A stretch of DNA of 64,000 nucleotides from NCBI GenBank assembly GCA_016271365.2, contig CM057454.1, positions 694,725,501-694,789,500 of the forward strand. Direction: 5' to 3'. The translations under genes were made by a program, and so were the position numbers. Origin of the DNA: Neoceratodus forsteri (Eukaryota > Chordata > Ceratodontiformes > Ceratodontidae). The notes beneath the pieces are model-generated. The model searched no databases and was not told the origin of the DNA. It saw only the letters and a program-made list of their open reading frames with translations. This document shows, one piece after another, positions 1-12,568 of this stretch; positions within the stretch are counted from its first letter, which is position 1; every line of letters begins with the position of its first letter.

Positions 1-349
1 AACAAACAATACCTGCTTTTATTGTATTAAACACACCTATAAAATGGGGCAACAGTTGTGTGGCTTCAGCCACTGACTTCTACATCAGGGAGACACTGAG
101 ACCTTTGCAGCCATGTTGGCTGGTGGATTAAGTCAAGTCCGAAGAAACGGGAGACAGTAAGTTTCTATGAATAAAATTGGGAGATGAAAAGAAAGAGATG
201 GAATAAATGTACAGGATGTGAGATGAAGGTATGTAGTTCTAGTAGACAGATCAATACTGTTGTATGGGCCTGAAGAAGAGGTGGAAGCCACAAAACTGTT
301 GCCCCATTTATAAGTGTGTTTAATACGATAAAAGCAGTTATTGTTTGCT
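1..349. repeat. Foldback / MITE-like element with inverted arms
   Basis: The first ~80 bases and bases ~276-349 are near-perfect reverse complements: both arms read (outside inward) CAAACAATA-CTGCTTTTAT, then GTATTAAACACAC, then ATGGGGCAACAGTT. About 200 bases of unrelated sequence separate them. No protein is encoded. The layout fits a non-autonomous DNA transposon, but the left end lies at the window edge, so the outer boundary and any target duplication cannot be judged. Confidence 0.75.
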
Positions 350-1869
350 AATTATCGTGTGACTTGCAGTGGAGTTCATCCTTGTTTTTGGTTATCTGAG
401 TTTTGTGTTGCCAATCTAGGATGACCCAGGTACAGAACTGACATACAAGAATTAGGGCACCCTAATCACCCATATATTTTGCAGGATTGGCAGGCACAGA
501 CAGTGACATGACCCCAGGAGGGCATAGCAGTGACACTTGCCCTACAGATGCAACAATGGTAAACTCTGTAGGTGAGAGGCAGCCTGCCACAACATGGGAG
601 GGTGGATACTAGGTGACTGTTGTAATGCCCAAAGAACACTCGCCTTCACCACTGGTAACCCTCAGCCTGCATCTACAGCTTCCTGCCTACAGGATTGTCC
701 ATTGTTGCACCTATGAGGCAAATGCCAGGGCTGTGCACATCTGGGGCCATATCATTGTCTGTGTCTGCCAACCCCCCCATGAAGCAATCCCATCCAAGTG
801 GCTGTGCAGCTATGCCACTGGCACCCCTGCCAGGTGCCACAGCACATCCCTCTCATTCCCTCTGTCTCCCCTATGCCCTCTAGGGCACCCCAGTGTTCCT
901 TCTGCCCCAGTCCCCTCCTGGCTAGCATATTCACTTCTAACCCTCATGGCCCCTCTAGTGTTTTACCAGGTGGGGGGGCTGTATTCCTGTAGCAGTTTCC
1001 ACAGATGCGCCAAATGTTTGGTGCAAGCCTGTGGCTTTGGCAACTGCTGGGTCTTTGGCACATGAACCCCCTTTATAAAACTTGAGTGCAGGGTCACTGA
1101 CTCACCCAGAGTTTGCCACAGCCCTGGAGTAACACAACTTGCATCACTCTAAGGTCTGTTTTAAAATCAGGACATAGTGTTAATGATGGAAGAATCATAA
1201 CCAACTTTCAGCAGTCTCTCCCATACAGGAGCCAGGTGGTCAATGTGAGGTTCTGAGGGTTGTGGTGACAGACTGGTCCTTGTTGTACCTTGCTATGACA
1301 AGCAACTTGCCTGCCTAGGAAAGGCCGATAAGACACCTGCTGCCCACACTTCTCCTTGGCCCATAAGGTAACATCTGGTCCTGGACCCAAAACTAAGGAA
1401 ATAGGATTTTTGAGCCTTCCTCCTAGTGGGAACTGAAAGGTTCCAGGCAGCCTGGAGTGCTGACATTGGTTTCCTGCCCAGTGCTGCAGCCAGTGCTGAA
1501 ATCATTGGACTAGAGCATAAGACTGCAGAGAAACAGTGACCTTTGATATTTCTTCCTTTAGCAGCTGTGTAGTGAAGTTCTGATCTTTTTGCTTGCCAAT
1601 TCACTCAGTTGCACACTTCTGTGAGCAGTTCAGTGCAGAGCAGCATTTATGTAACCTGCACTGGCCTGCCAGAGATTTGCTGCTTTTTTTTGTGTGTCTA
1701 CTTTTCCATTTGCAAATTATACTGTAAAGCAGTAGAGGGCAACAACATGTGTAGGTTGCAATCCTCTTCCCACTGCTCTCACCTAATACTTCTAGTCCTG
1801 GGTCATTCCTACCTAAAGCAAATTATCAATGTCCTAACATTCAGTGGTGTGATCTGAATCTGTAAGCCT
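350..1869. other. No recognisable gene
   Basis: About 1.5 kb of unique-looking sequence. Open frames of up to 150 codons occur but show no domain, signal peptide or repeat that I recognise. I see no RNA gene or terminal repeat here. Confidence 0.5.
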
Positions 1870-2334
1870 GCACAAAGTCTTGACTACCCTACCCAGAATG
1901 GTTTCCATCTCCCTCCTACTCACACCATTCCTGTTTCTTACACTTATCCCAGTTTCCCCCTCTACACCTATTGCCAAATCTCTCCTGTTCCCTTCCAGCT
2001 ACCGCCTTCATTCTTTCAATCATTCCCACAGCTCCCCTTGTAAACAGACACCACTTTCCCTACTACCCTCCAGCCTCTCTGTTTTCCCTTCCTAGTCACT
2101 TTTTCCTTTCTTAATTTCCTTATCTCCTTTTCTCCACCCTTCCTCCCTCTTCTCCTCCCTCATATATTTCCTACTCCGATTAGAAAAGTCCTAAACTTCA
2201 CTATTTCATTCTTGCCCTCCTCCTTCTTTCATCAGGGAACATCCACCCCAACCGAGGCCCTATTTCTTCACCTACCTTGGCTCTTTACCCGAATAACAAG
2301 GTTCCAAACCCCACTTCCACTACAACCCTCCCTA

Positions 2335-5088
2335 ATGGGTTGAAGTTCCTCCACCTGAAAATCTGCAGTCTGCTACCTAAAATCGACCTCCTACAAACTC
2401 TTATGATTTCACACACTCTGGCATCCTAATTATTACTGAGACATGGCTCAAAAAAGCACCCTTGACAAAGCCATTGCTATCCCTGTGTATTCCTTCTCCA
2501 GACAAGATCGATCGGGTCACGGAGGGGAAGTGGTCATGTAGATCCTGCCCTTACTGCAGTTTACTAGCACCCTATCTACCTCCATCCCAGCTACCTATGA
2601 AGCCCTTGTCACCTGCATCACCCTTCATTTCTCGATCCCAATCTTTGTGGCTGGCATCTATTGCCTCCCAAGCATTCCACCCTCGGTCATGACTGCACTC
2701 TTAGCCAATATCACATCCATCTCGCAATCTGGTGAACTTTTCATAATGGGTGATGTGAATCTAAATTGGTTGTCTCCCAAATTAAACAAACTATGCAATG
2801 ATGTCACTGTTCTAAACCTCACTCAACTTATACTTGAGCCCACATGCCCTAATCCAAAAACACAAAACCACATCCTGCTTGACTGGGCACTCACAACCCA
2901 CCTGCACTGCATCATTAAATCTGGTCTCCTCCCCGATGCCCTTGTGACCACAACCCCATTTTCATTGTAAGTAAGGTTCATCACCTGAAACCTCCCCCTA
3001 AAATCATACAGCTCCAGTTCTTTAAATCCTTTGATGATACCCCAATTAGCTCTGCACTTGCTTCCACCGACTGGGCCCCCGCGAACTGCCATTTCTGTCG
3101 ACCAAGCGTTTGACTATTTTGAGGATAAATTCATTACCACCTGGAATGCCTTTGCTTCTTTCAGAAGGACCAGAATCCATGGGCTTCACCTTCCCTGGAT
3201 CACCCCTGAACTACTGGCCTGCTTAAGGGAGCATGACAGGGCCTGGAGAAAACACAAATCTACTAAATATCCAAAAGACTATGCCAAGTATAGAATGCTA
3301 CACAATTCATGTACTAAAGCTACTAGACTGGCTAAGTCTGATTATTTTAACTCCTCATTCCTGACTAACATTAACTATCCACCTAAATTCAGGAGGGTAG
3401 TTCATGCCATATTCTCTCCCCTTCCCCCTCCAGTTCTTAAAATAAATAACTCCCTAGTTTCTGACCCTGGCTCTGTGGCCAATGAATTTAATGCCTACTA
3501 CACCTCATGCACTATGTCTCTTCTAAATTCCCTCTCCCCATTGCCACCTACTAACTTCAGCCCTTCACCTCAACCAGTCCCTACCCCTCCCCCATTTTCC
3601 TTTTCTACTATCTCCTCTGATGAAGCTCTTAATGCTCTCCAATCCCTCAAAACCCTCTAAAGGCTCCTTACCAGATGAGCTCAATCCTAAACTTCTCTAC
3701 CCTTCTGGTCCTGCTATTGCTTATCCTATCTCCTTAATCCTTAACCTGTCCTTTATTTGTGCCCAAGTACTCTCATCCTGGAAACATGCTGTAGTCCTTC
3801 CTCTCCCCAAGGTGACACATCCACTCCAGGCAACTATAGCCCCATTTCCCTCCTTTCTACCCTTGCAAAACTTCAAGAACATTTAATTCTCTCTCAACTA
3901 TCACCCTTCCTCTCTGATTCCTCCTTCTTCACTCCTTCCAATTTGGTTTTTAGAAGAATCATTCAACAACCACCTCCCTCCTCAGGCCTACTGACTCCAT
4001 CCTTTCAGGGATGGATGATGGCCCGATCACCTTAGACATCTTTGTTGACCTAGTCAAAGCTTTTGACACTGTTTCCCATCCCCTGCTTCTTGATTCACTC
4101 TCCTCAGCTGGCCTTGCTCCATCAGCCACCAACTGGTTTAAATCCCACCTCATTGGCAAGATTCAATCAGTGATAATCCTTGATTCCATCTCCCCTCCAC
4201 TCCCGATCAACTTTGGTGTCCCTCAGGGCTCAGTGCTTGGTCCCCTACTCTACTCAGTGTTCCTTAATGATCTTTCCACAGCCTGCTCATCCTCTTCTAT
4301 CCACATGTATGCTGATGATACTGTTTTGTACAGTTCCAGTAAAAACTCTGCTGCTGTGCAAGCCAGCTTACAGCATGACTTCAACCAAGTTCAGCTCTAG
4401 TTTGCTTCTCACCAGCTTCTTCTGAATGCCAAGAAGATAGTATCAATGACCTTTGGTACTAGGCAGAGGCTTTCTAGGCTCCTGGTACTACCCACCTTCC
4501 ACGCCCTTGATAGGACCATCTTGGAGGACACCTTCTCATTTAGATATCTGGGGGTTTGGCTGGACCAGCACCTCAACTTCTTTGTGCATATCAATGCTAT
4601 CTTGAAGAAACTGTACCCCAATCTTGGTGCTCTGTGCAGCAATCATAGTTGCATCCCACTTACTGTGAGGCACAAAATTGTCCAAAAGGTGATAGTCCCC
4701 ATCTTTGACTACTGTGACATAGTGTATGGTGCTGCTCCCAAATCCTCCCTGACCAAGTTGGACACTCTATTTAACTCCTTCTTCTGATTTTCTATTGACT
4801 CCTCTTCCTGCTCCCACCACTGTGGACTCTATAGCTCTCTAACCTTCCTTCTACTGTCTCCGAAATGCATCTCTCACTGTGCCAAACTACCCTCCAAATT
4901 CTGATTTGGGGTCTTCCCTCCTATCTCTTATCTTCTCTTCTCTCTGCACTCCACCTCCCCCTACCCACTCTCTCAGATCAAATGATGCCTGCACCTTGAC
5001 AGTCCCTCGCTGCTCCACCCTCACCGGTCAGACTGGTTTCACCTATCATTTCCCTAAAATCTGGAATTCCCTCCCCTCTGAAGTATAA
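2335..5088 (+). pseudogene. LINE ORF2 remnant (endonuclease and reverse transcriptase), L2/CR1 group
   Basis: ORF2 of this group nicks the target with an APE-type endonuclease and copies the LINE RNA at the nick. Endonuclease traces: a segment near 2,335-2,450 resembles the N-terminal NxxSLxxKIDxL motif, and MGDVNLNWLSPKLNKL (from ~2,746) matches the GDFN box. The linker with LPWITPELLACLREHD lies at ~3,190-3,235. RT motif A is FVDLVKAFDTVSHPLLLDSL (~4,041), the VPQGSVLGPLLYS box is at ~4,216, and the catalytic MYADDTVLYSSS is at ~4,305. The C-terminal WNSLPSEV block ends at a stop near 5,088. The gene is broken by frameshifts near 2,970, 3,660, 4,010 and 4,400, and by in-frame stops. Clade assignment (L2 versus Rex1 or CR1) is by motif resemblance only. 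Confidence 0.8.
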
Positions 5089-5734
5089 CACTCCTCCTCC
5101 AACTACTCCCTTACCTCTGCCCTACACAATTAATTTTTTCTCAGCTGTTTCTGCTTTAACCTACCTTAATACCTATCCCCAGTTTCTGCTTTCCTACCAT
5201 GACCCCCCCCGGCAGGGTTCTCAACACCCTGAAGGGAGAAATCAGGAAATGGCTACCCTTCCACCCATGCCCCCAAGTGGTGGAACTCCCTTCCCTCACA
5301 TGTTTGTGCATCCCCCTCTCATTCCACCTTCAAAACCTCCCTCTGGAACTTTCTGAAACCTGATGCACCCTGCCTGTGTGCCACTTAACACCCAGTCTGA
5401 CAGCCCTCCCTCCCTCAATGGTACCCCAGCTAGGTTCTTTCTGCCCCTCCACCTTGGTGAGGCACCTTACCTGAGGTTATGCTATGTATTGTCTATTATC
5501 AACCTGGGGGGGTCCTATACCTTTGCTGCCCCTAGGCCTGTATGTACCCTATGATATCTGACCCACTAGTGTCACATATACGCTTATCTCTATACTATGT
5601 ACTACTGCTTTAATAACCCTTGTTGTTTCACTCCTGTGTTGGAGCATGCCACTCCAGGTTTGTACTGTGACTATGTATTTCTCTCATGTATACCTTGTAA
5701 CTATGTTTTTCTGTCATGTATACCTTGTAACTCT

Positions 5735-5816
5735 CCTGGGTCGCACCTGAAAATAGGCACCAGCTGTCTAGTGTGCTTACCCGGTTACCAAAAGCAAATA
5801 AATAAATATTCAGTTC
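5735..5816 (+). repeat. LINE 3' tail shared with SINEs in this window
   Basis: The segment GGTCGCACCTGAAAATAGGC through CTTACCCGGTTACC and the AAATAAAT repeats also appears, on the opposite strand, at the end of the SINE at 47,196-47,634 and, more diverged, at 61,796-61,885. In L2/CR1-type systems the 3' tail is what the reverse transcriptase recognises, so a SINE with this tail could be copied by the LINE enzyme. Confidence 0.7.
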
Positions 5817-6728
5817 TTGCCTCTCCCCCTTCTCTTCTCCATGTGCCCTTCTGGGTCATCAGTGCACACAACCTAAATCCATCCTTTTTACTCCAACAGC
5901 ACTTGCATACTACCTTGAGCCTGCTGTTGGTACACTCATGCACTATAAATGGTTTTATAAAATGGAAAGGTAAAATCATGTCATCTGATTTGCTCTTATT
6001 TATGTATAAAATATGGTTTACACATAGTTAATAAAAAAGACTGCTCAGCAGTGAAGAGTCTGCAACACAGATCAATGGGCATTTGGAATGCAGATATTTC
6101 AGATAGCCCTCTTCTGTCAGAACTGATCTTCCACCACAAACATGGCTGCTAATTTTACATTGTAAAAAAATTTCAACTGCACACTAAAAATAAAACTATT
6201 TGAAATAAAAAATGAAACAGAAGCATTAAATGTTGTTTCCCTGATTATCACGCTCTCCTTACATACATAAACACATTAGAAACAATAACTATTGTTTATA
6301 GTTTTCACTACAACTGTTTCTTTGCTGACAGTGAAAAATCCCTCTTCTGTTTTTACCTGCTCATCAGGGAACTCTTTTCTTCTTGCCCTGACAGGGAGAT
6401 AACTGAGTCGCTGGCTGAAACAAAGGCCTTTGTTGTCTGCATGTACATTGTGTTGGGAGAGAAACATTCTACCAGTGGAACTGAGCAGAATTTTGAATCC
6501 ATGTATTCCATGGTAAACATTCCATATCTTGAATGTGGAGAAAAACAGAGAAAAAAAAAATCAGGAAGAAGAAAGTAGGCAACAATACAATGACATCATC
6601 AATGACATCACTTATAGTGGGCAGAAGGATTATTTTATCACAAATGCACAAAGTAAATCTATTTTTATACATATACACATGCTTTTCTCAATAGTCAAAA
6701 GTAAAAAAAAGAGTAAATTTTATAAGTA
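5817..6728. other. No recognisable gene
   Basis: AT-rich sequence with short random frames only. No domain, RNA gene or clear repeat boundary seen. Confidence 0.5.
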
Positions 6729-6874
6729 CAATAAGGCACTTAGGGGTGTGTATAAACTATATTTTACAGCATAGCCAGCAGCTGAAGTAGCTCGGCCATT
6801 GGCCTTATGCCTTACTATGCCCCTGGCAATGCTGTAAAATATGGTTTACACACACACCTCTGTGTGCCTTATTG
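6729..6874. repeat. Short palindromic MITE (146 bp)
   Basis: Bases 6,729-6,778 (CAATAAGGCAC, then GTGTATAAAC, then ATATTTTACAGCAT) recur as the reverse complement at ~6,824-6,874. The arms are ~50 bp around a loop of ~45 bp. There is no coding capacity. The compact TIR-loop-TIR form is typical of non-autonomous DNA transposons; I cannot assign a superfamily because I see no convincing target duplication. Confidence 0.75.
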
Positions 6875-8040
6875 CTTACCTATTGCATTATTACTGCTTT
6901 GTACATTTATATGCTCTTTTGTATGATTTTGGACATGTATTATAATTTACCCAGTGTTCCTCTACTGTTTATTGTACAATACCTTGTGTTTCAACTGTTG
7001 CACAATCTTGCAATATTGTATTGTTTGTACTTACCACATACTATTGCAACTGATCATCCTTCACAACCCTATATAACCCCTCCCCCAGGTCACACCATGG
7101 GATGAGTAACTTGTTGTTCAGTGTGCCTTCCTGGTGAAACATTTCAATAAATAAATACAATAAATGTCTGAGTGGAAGCCTCCATTGATGGTCCACAGTT
7201 ATGGGCACCACCCTGGTGAACCACAACCTCCTGGGCCAGTATGGAGTGATCCGAATTACCCTCACTCTGGATTGCCAAATTTTCTTTTTTTTTATTTTAA
7301 TTTGTATTGTGACAGAGCCAGTAAACTACACATATAATAGGGATGAGCGAAGTGGTTAGTCAAAAATAGGAACTGACCTGAACATGATGAACTGTTAGTA
7401 CTGTAAATTAATGGGTTCCAAACACTTTCAGTTGTTCAGATCGGTTAGGTCAGCTATATCGTGTGAATCCAGCATGAGAAGTGTGAGAGCACAAGAGGAA
7501 CCCAAAGGAGGGACCAGAGACAAGACACTGGTTCCTCATTGGATGATTGAGCTATCCATCTTCCTAAGGTGGCACATGATTGGGCTTGCTTTAGCAACTC
7601 ACGTGGTCCACTTTAGGAGTTGGTGCAAAGGAATACAGGACAGAGAAGGAGCAACAGCTTGTTCATGCTGCTCGATGACTGATCATATGTGCTTGTGCTG
7701 CAGTGCTTTGCCCGTTGGGCAAGTCTGCTCATTGTCATTGGACTCTAAAAAAAAAAACTAAGGAATTTGATTATTTTTATTTTTATAATTATTTTTAAAA
7801 AACAGAAACAGAAAAGAAAACTTAGGGGTGGGGGGATTAGGGGACTGTGTGTGTGAGTCAGGAATTGGGGATTTGGGAGAGGGGACTCAGGAAAGGGAAG
7901 AGGAAAGGGACTGGGGGCAAGAGAGTGATTCAATTCAAGAGACTCAAATGCCAGAGGCAGACTGCCAGTTTTTTTTGGGGGGGGGCAGCAGAGGGGGTGA
8001 ACTGTGCCACCCACTACCACACCACTCCCAGTTGGCCTTC
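6875..8040. other. No recognisable gene
   Basis: AT-rich sequence with poly-A and poly-T runs (7,270-7,300; 7,747-7,800). Open frames have no recognisable domain. Confidence 0.5.
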
Positions 8041-8044
8041 TTGC

Positions 8045-8629
8045 TATTTGCCCAATTGTCCCCCAATAAGTCAGCTCTCAGTTCTCCTGCCTGTGCTCAG
8101 TCAGTAGGGATTAATTTTTTTATATTATATAAGCTTTGGCTGAGTGGATATTCCATGATGTTACATAGAATAATCCTTGAAGGAACCTGGAATTTATTTG
8201 GAAGGGTAAAAGTAAAAGTACTGTATTAGAGAGGGTTAGGCCAGGTCCCCAAATCTCTGTGGGTAGCAGTAGTGCATGCAGCATCAACCCTTTTCCTTAG
8301 CCGAGGTGATGTGTGAAATATTGTGTATGTTTGTTTGTGTGTGTGTTTAATAAAATCTGCCAACCAGCCACCAGTGCCACTTCTTACATACTGTCTGTGT
8401 GAACCCCCTCCCTGACAAGCCAGTCAGCTGTCATCTTCCTCCCTGTGCTTCATGGGGTAAATGCTTTGGATCAGTGAGCAGGGCCTTCCATCACATCATG
8501 TGGAATAAATAAATAAAAAATAATCCTTAAAGAGAAAGCACCATGTCAGAGAGGGTTAGTCCAGGGTCCCCGAATCCTGTGGGTAGCAGCAGTGCCTGCA
8601 GCATTGGCCCTTAGCCTAGGTGGTGTATG

Positions 8630-8682
<53 letters not shown>

Positions 8683-8860
8683 AAATTTGCCAGCCAGCCA
8701 CTAGTCCCTCTTCTTGCATAATGTCTGTGTGACCCCCCCCAACAAGTCAGTCAGCTGCCATCTTCCTCCCTGTGCTCCACGGGGTATAAGCTTTGGTTCA
8801 GTGGGCAGGGCATTCCGTCACATCATGTGGAATAAATAAAAACAAATAACTATTTTTTGA
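8045..8860. repeat. Tandem repeat, ~320-bp period, two full copies and a partial third
   Basis: The phrase GAGGGTTAG recurs at 8,231 and 8,551 (320 bp apart). Both are followed by a GTGGGTAGCAG block, a TG-rich tract, TAATAAAAT, GTCAGTCAGCTG-like and CATCATGTGGAATAAATAAA blocks. A more diverged partial copy (AAGTCAGCTC to ATAGAATAATCC) occupies ~8,045-8,230. The repeat lies directly upstream of the hAT coding remnant, so it may be subterminal sequence of that transposon. Confidence 0.8.
8636..8678. repeat. (TG)n microsatellite
   Basis: Uninterrupted TG dinucleotides, an expansion of the shorter TG-rich tract at the same place in the preceding repeat unit (~8,325-8,347). Confidence 0.95.
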
Positions 8861-8886
8861 CACTGAACAAGTGACAGACTGGCATT

Positions 8887-10300
8887 ATGAGTACTCCAGA
8901 AAATAGGAAAGCAAAAGCCAGGGGCAAAGGAAGTAAAGGTAAAAAAAAAAAAAAATTATTCAAGAGCCCAGAAAGAAGTGGCTCAAAAAGTAAAGTACAA
9001 CAAGCACCACAGTCTGTTGAAGGGGCTGAGGTAAATGCTACTACTATCCATGTGCAGGCTAACTCTCAAAATACTGAAAACCCAGCAAGGGTTGGTGGAC
9101 TGTCTACAGTACGTCAGAAGGGCTCAGTAGTTTAGCAAACAAAGTTTCAAAAGAGAGTAGCAAGTCGCCTGAGAAAAAAAGTGCAAAGACAAAGAGTGTT
9201 CCTTTTGTACATAATGTTAAAGCACTTAAAGGTATAATTCGTAGTGGAGTTGCTCAATTTGCAAGACATGCATATCGAATAACTCAATCTGTGACTGCAA
9301 ATGTTAGCTCTACTGAGTCTGATGATGATGATAGTGATGACCATGGTCATGGTGAGACTGATGGTGATGAGTTTGTAACTTTATAATTAGCTATGCCTCA
9401 TTCTGGTTCTGACAGTGACAATGTGGATAAAGATAATGACAGTAGCAGAGAGTCAAAAGGAAAAAAGAAAATGCCAAAGGCACAAGCCATACAAAGTGAA
9501 GCAAAGTCTGACAGAAGTGATGATGATGATGGCAATTGTGCTGCAGAGGATTCTATGATTGTCTCACCTGAAGAACCTGAATTCTGTGCTGATATGTCTT
9601 CTACATGTAAACTCATCCACTTTACTCCAAGTCCTACTGAACTTGTTACTAGTCATAGACAGTCCACCTCTTCTGTTTGGAATCATGTTTACGTAAACCC
9701 CAAGGATGCTTGCCAAGCTATATGTGTGCATTGCAACACTTGTGTTAGTAGGGGGAAAAATAAAGGTCATCTTGGAACCACAACAGAAATGCAACATCAT
9801 ATGCGAATTCACCTTATCATTGTATATGGTTCAAATAAACAGTCTAACATTGGTGACTGGAAATCTAGCAGGGCTCTCTGTGAACAGGAACATTCCACTG
9901 ACACAGTGGAAGACGATCACCAGGTAAGACCCAAAAGTCCACTTTTGCCTCACACTCATGGTCACGATAGTCCTGTAAGGTCCTCTGTTTTATCAGGCAT
10001 GGCATGTAGTCGTATAACACTCCCAGCCAAATGTTACTTTACCCCCATAAGAGGCAATTGAAGTTAAAAGACATTTTTAAAGGAAAGTCTAAATATTCAC
10101 AAAACCATCCCATAGCACTGGCAATAAATTGTAAAATAGCAGAGATGATTGCACTTCATTTGCAGTCATGCTGCATTGTAGAATATACTGGTTTCAGAAG
10201 GCTTATGGAATTCTTAGAGCCACACTGTTTAATGTCAAATAGAAAACACTTCTCAGTAACTGCGGTGCCCAGGATGTGTGACAGCTTAGTACTTCAAGTA
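8887..10300 (+). pseudogene. hAT transposase, BED-finger type: 5' half
   Basis: This is the N-terminal half of a hAT-family transposase, which cuts and pastes its DNA element. The region 8,887-9,385 is a lysine-rich then acidic, low-complexity leader in two frames. From 9,393 a frame begins MPHSGSDSDNVDKDND and leads to a BED zinc finger at ~9,675-9,810: SVWNHVYVNP, ICVHCNTCV, then HHMRIH, giving the C-x2-C...H-x3-H pattern. At ~10,031-10,290 another frame has HPIALAINCKIAEMIALHLQ and YTGFRRLMEFLEPH, the hAT block that follows the finger. The coding sequence stops making sense at ~10,300, where a SINE begins. I infer that the catalytic half is the colinear fragment at 45,640-46,190. The frame changes at least three times and the acidic leader is unassigned. 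Confidence 0.8.
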
Positions 10301-10315
10301 CTTGGTACTTTAAGT

Positions 10316-10580
10316 GCAGTGTCAGTGGCTCAGCAGGTAGCACACTCACCTCTGAGACTGGGAGATCTGAAGGCTTTGGGTTCTATCCCCACACCAGGCA
10401 CTTGGGTTAATATCCCAATACTGACACGGCAATGCAGCATGAGGGGGGTGTTGCACTCCTAAGGTACCTTCTTTTAGATGAGATGTTAAACCGAGCTCCC
10501 ATCTGCCTGTTCTGGTGATAGTTTAGGTGGATGTAATTGCTATACCCAATCACCCTGGATCCCATTTATCACAATTTGCC
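10316..10580 (+). mobile_element. tRNA-derived SINE
   Basis: The head GTCAGTGGCTCAGCAGGTAG has the form of a pol III A box, and GGGTTCTATCCCC (~10,379) that of a B box, the tRNA-like internal promoter. It is followed by a body containing GATGAGATGTTAAACCGAG. The same family occurs on the minus strand at 47,196-47,634. This copy appears to lack the LINE-like 3' tail. It interrupts the hAT coding sequence. Confidence 0.8.
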
Positions 10581-10699
10581 CACAACATTAAATATTTTTC
10601 TCTGGAAAATATTTGAAATTCTTTTTTTCTCATATTCTGTACAGAAGTCCAGATGTTATGTATGACTTATAAATGTGAAACCATGCATTGCTGTGAAGA

Positions 10700-12300
10700 G
10701 ATGTGTGAAACTGGAAAATTTTGGCCAGCAAAATATTTCACGTAATTAGCGCACTTTGCAAAATATTTCAGTTGGATGTGAAATTTCATCCCAACCTGGT
10801 GAAATTTCGCTCTCAGGTGAAATTTCTCACCCATGGCAAAATTTCTCTACCTGCAGGAGTAATTTTGCTTCCCACTGTAAAACGTTATGGCCAGTGGCCA
10901 CTGAACAAAGTCCTCCCTGGTGTCCAGTGGGCCCCTCAGCTGATCACTAGCTGAAATTGTTTCAAAAAGGCACCCCCTAAAAGTTACCCTTTCCCCCATT
11001 TGTTTTATATAAAAAATTAATAATTAAAATTCACCCTACACTCCCTGGTGTCTAGTGGTCCCCCCTGGTCAATCACTGGTCATAATTACATTAAATGAGC
11101 ACACACCCCAAGTTACCCTGCCCCCTTCATTTGTTTTACAGTATTAAAAAAAAATCACCTTCCACTCCCTGGTGTCTGGTGGTCCCCAACCCCCCCCACC
11201 CTATCATTAGATAGCAGGAACCCACCCCAGCCTCCCCAGTACCCCAATTGGGCCACCGGCACAGCCCTCCACTCACCTCTACAGCTGGTGGCCTGACTGA
11301 GTACCACTGAGTGCTTGAATGATTGAGTGCATACAATGCTCATTCATTGAAGTGGCACTCAGTCAGACCACTGGCCATGGAGGTGAATGGAGGGTTGTGC
11401 CATTGGCCTGATCAGGTATGGGGAGGTGGTGGGTACTTATCTAATGATGGGGTGAAACCTGGACACAAAGTGGAGGAAGAATGTATTTTCTTTTAAATAA
11501 AACAAATGGGGGGACAGGGTAACTTGGGGGAGGTGCTTATTTAATGTAATTAAAGAAACTGGAATTGAAAATGGATATGCCAAATACCTCTGAAATTAGT
11601 AAGTTCAAAAAGATTGTATTTTAATAAAAGGACCCCAAGTATATTTTTTCTATATGACTTACTGTGTGCTTTTAAAAACTACAGTACTGTATGTGAATTT
11701 GCAAGAACAGAGCTGAACTATTCCATTTGCATACTTCTAGAAGCGACTGGATGTCATCACCTACCCATCATTTTCCAAACTTATTTAAAATATGGAAGAA
11801 AAGTCCTGTGCTACAAGAAATATGATGTTCATGCCACAAATCTGAATCAGCAAACATGGAGCTTTTTCGTACTGAATCTTACTGTATATCTTTGTAATAG
11901 GAATGTCTGCAAAATAAATGGTATAGAACTGACCACCCCTAATTTGAAGCATCCTCGTGATGCCACTGCTCCTACAGCCCCTTATAAAGTGTGAGATTAT
12001 TTTCAAATTATGGTTTTGCAGAACAATAGGTGCAAAGTGTGGATATTTTGAATGTACTCTACCTCTTTCGCTCAGACTCTGGATTATTCAGGAAAGAGTG
12101 AGGGCTTTTCTTTTTTAAAATAAAACAAATGGGGGGCAGGGAAACTTGTGTGTGGGAGTGAGGGGGTTCAATTTGCCAACTTGTGATAGCCGAAGGCGGC
12201 AGATAAAATTGTCCAATTTTTCTCCAATTTCATGTAAGATTTCACCTGGTGAAATTGCTGATTTCACTGCAGTTTAGCTGGTGAAATTTAATTTTGCTGC
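10700..12300. repeat. Long foldback element
   Basis: The core (11,084-11,550) has arms of ~210 bp. Left-arm landmarks ATTACATTAAAT, CAAGTTACCCTG, CATTTGTTTTA, CCTATCATTAGATA, CCACTCACCTC and CTGACTGAGT recur in reverse-complement order to 11,550. Centre ~11,317. Related, more diverged pieces flank it: another copy of the left-arm unit at ~10,955-11,083 and a right-arm unit at ~12,110-12,170. Repeated GGTGAAATTTC motifs at 10,790-10,840 face GAAATTTCACC-like motifs at 12,235-12,295. No ORF of note. Such a palindrome can extrude as a hairpin. It may be a MITE family or a rearranged transposon end. Confidence 0.7.
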
Positions 12301-12568
12301 ATCTCTCTCGGTATGTTACCCATACACATCTAGATTGCCATAAAAAGTATTTTATTATGGCAAAACTTGCATATAAAGTTTCACCATTATATTTACCCCA
12401 ACCTAATGATGTAGTACCATACATGAATTCTAAACATGAGAGGTTCAGAAATAGAGGTTCTTTCCATTCGTCAGCTAATTTCTCCCGAAGGTTCTCAGCA
12501 TGCAGTACCTACTGTACATCCTACAAATAAGTGCTCTTGCATTTAAGGTATATTGATACAGGTTTCAC

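Larger units (their letters stand above)
1870..5816 (+). mobile_element. LINE retrotransposon, L2/CR1 group
   Basis: A pyrimidine-rich leader (~1,870-2,330) is followed by a degraded endonuclease and reverse transcriptase, then a non-coding 3' tail that ends in AAATAAATAAAT-type short repeats near 5,816. This organisation, with no LTRs and a short repeated 3' terminus, is that of L2/CR1-group non-LTR retrotransposons. The 5' boundary is not sharp; I set it where the pyrimidine-rich tract starts. The copy is dead: the reading frame changes many times. Confidence 0.7.

Noticed and set aside
613..1065. 150-codon open frame near the left end
   Set aside because: No recognisable domain, overlapping frames of similar size on both strands, and no repeat or splice context; looks like a chance ORF.
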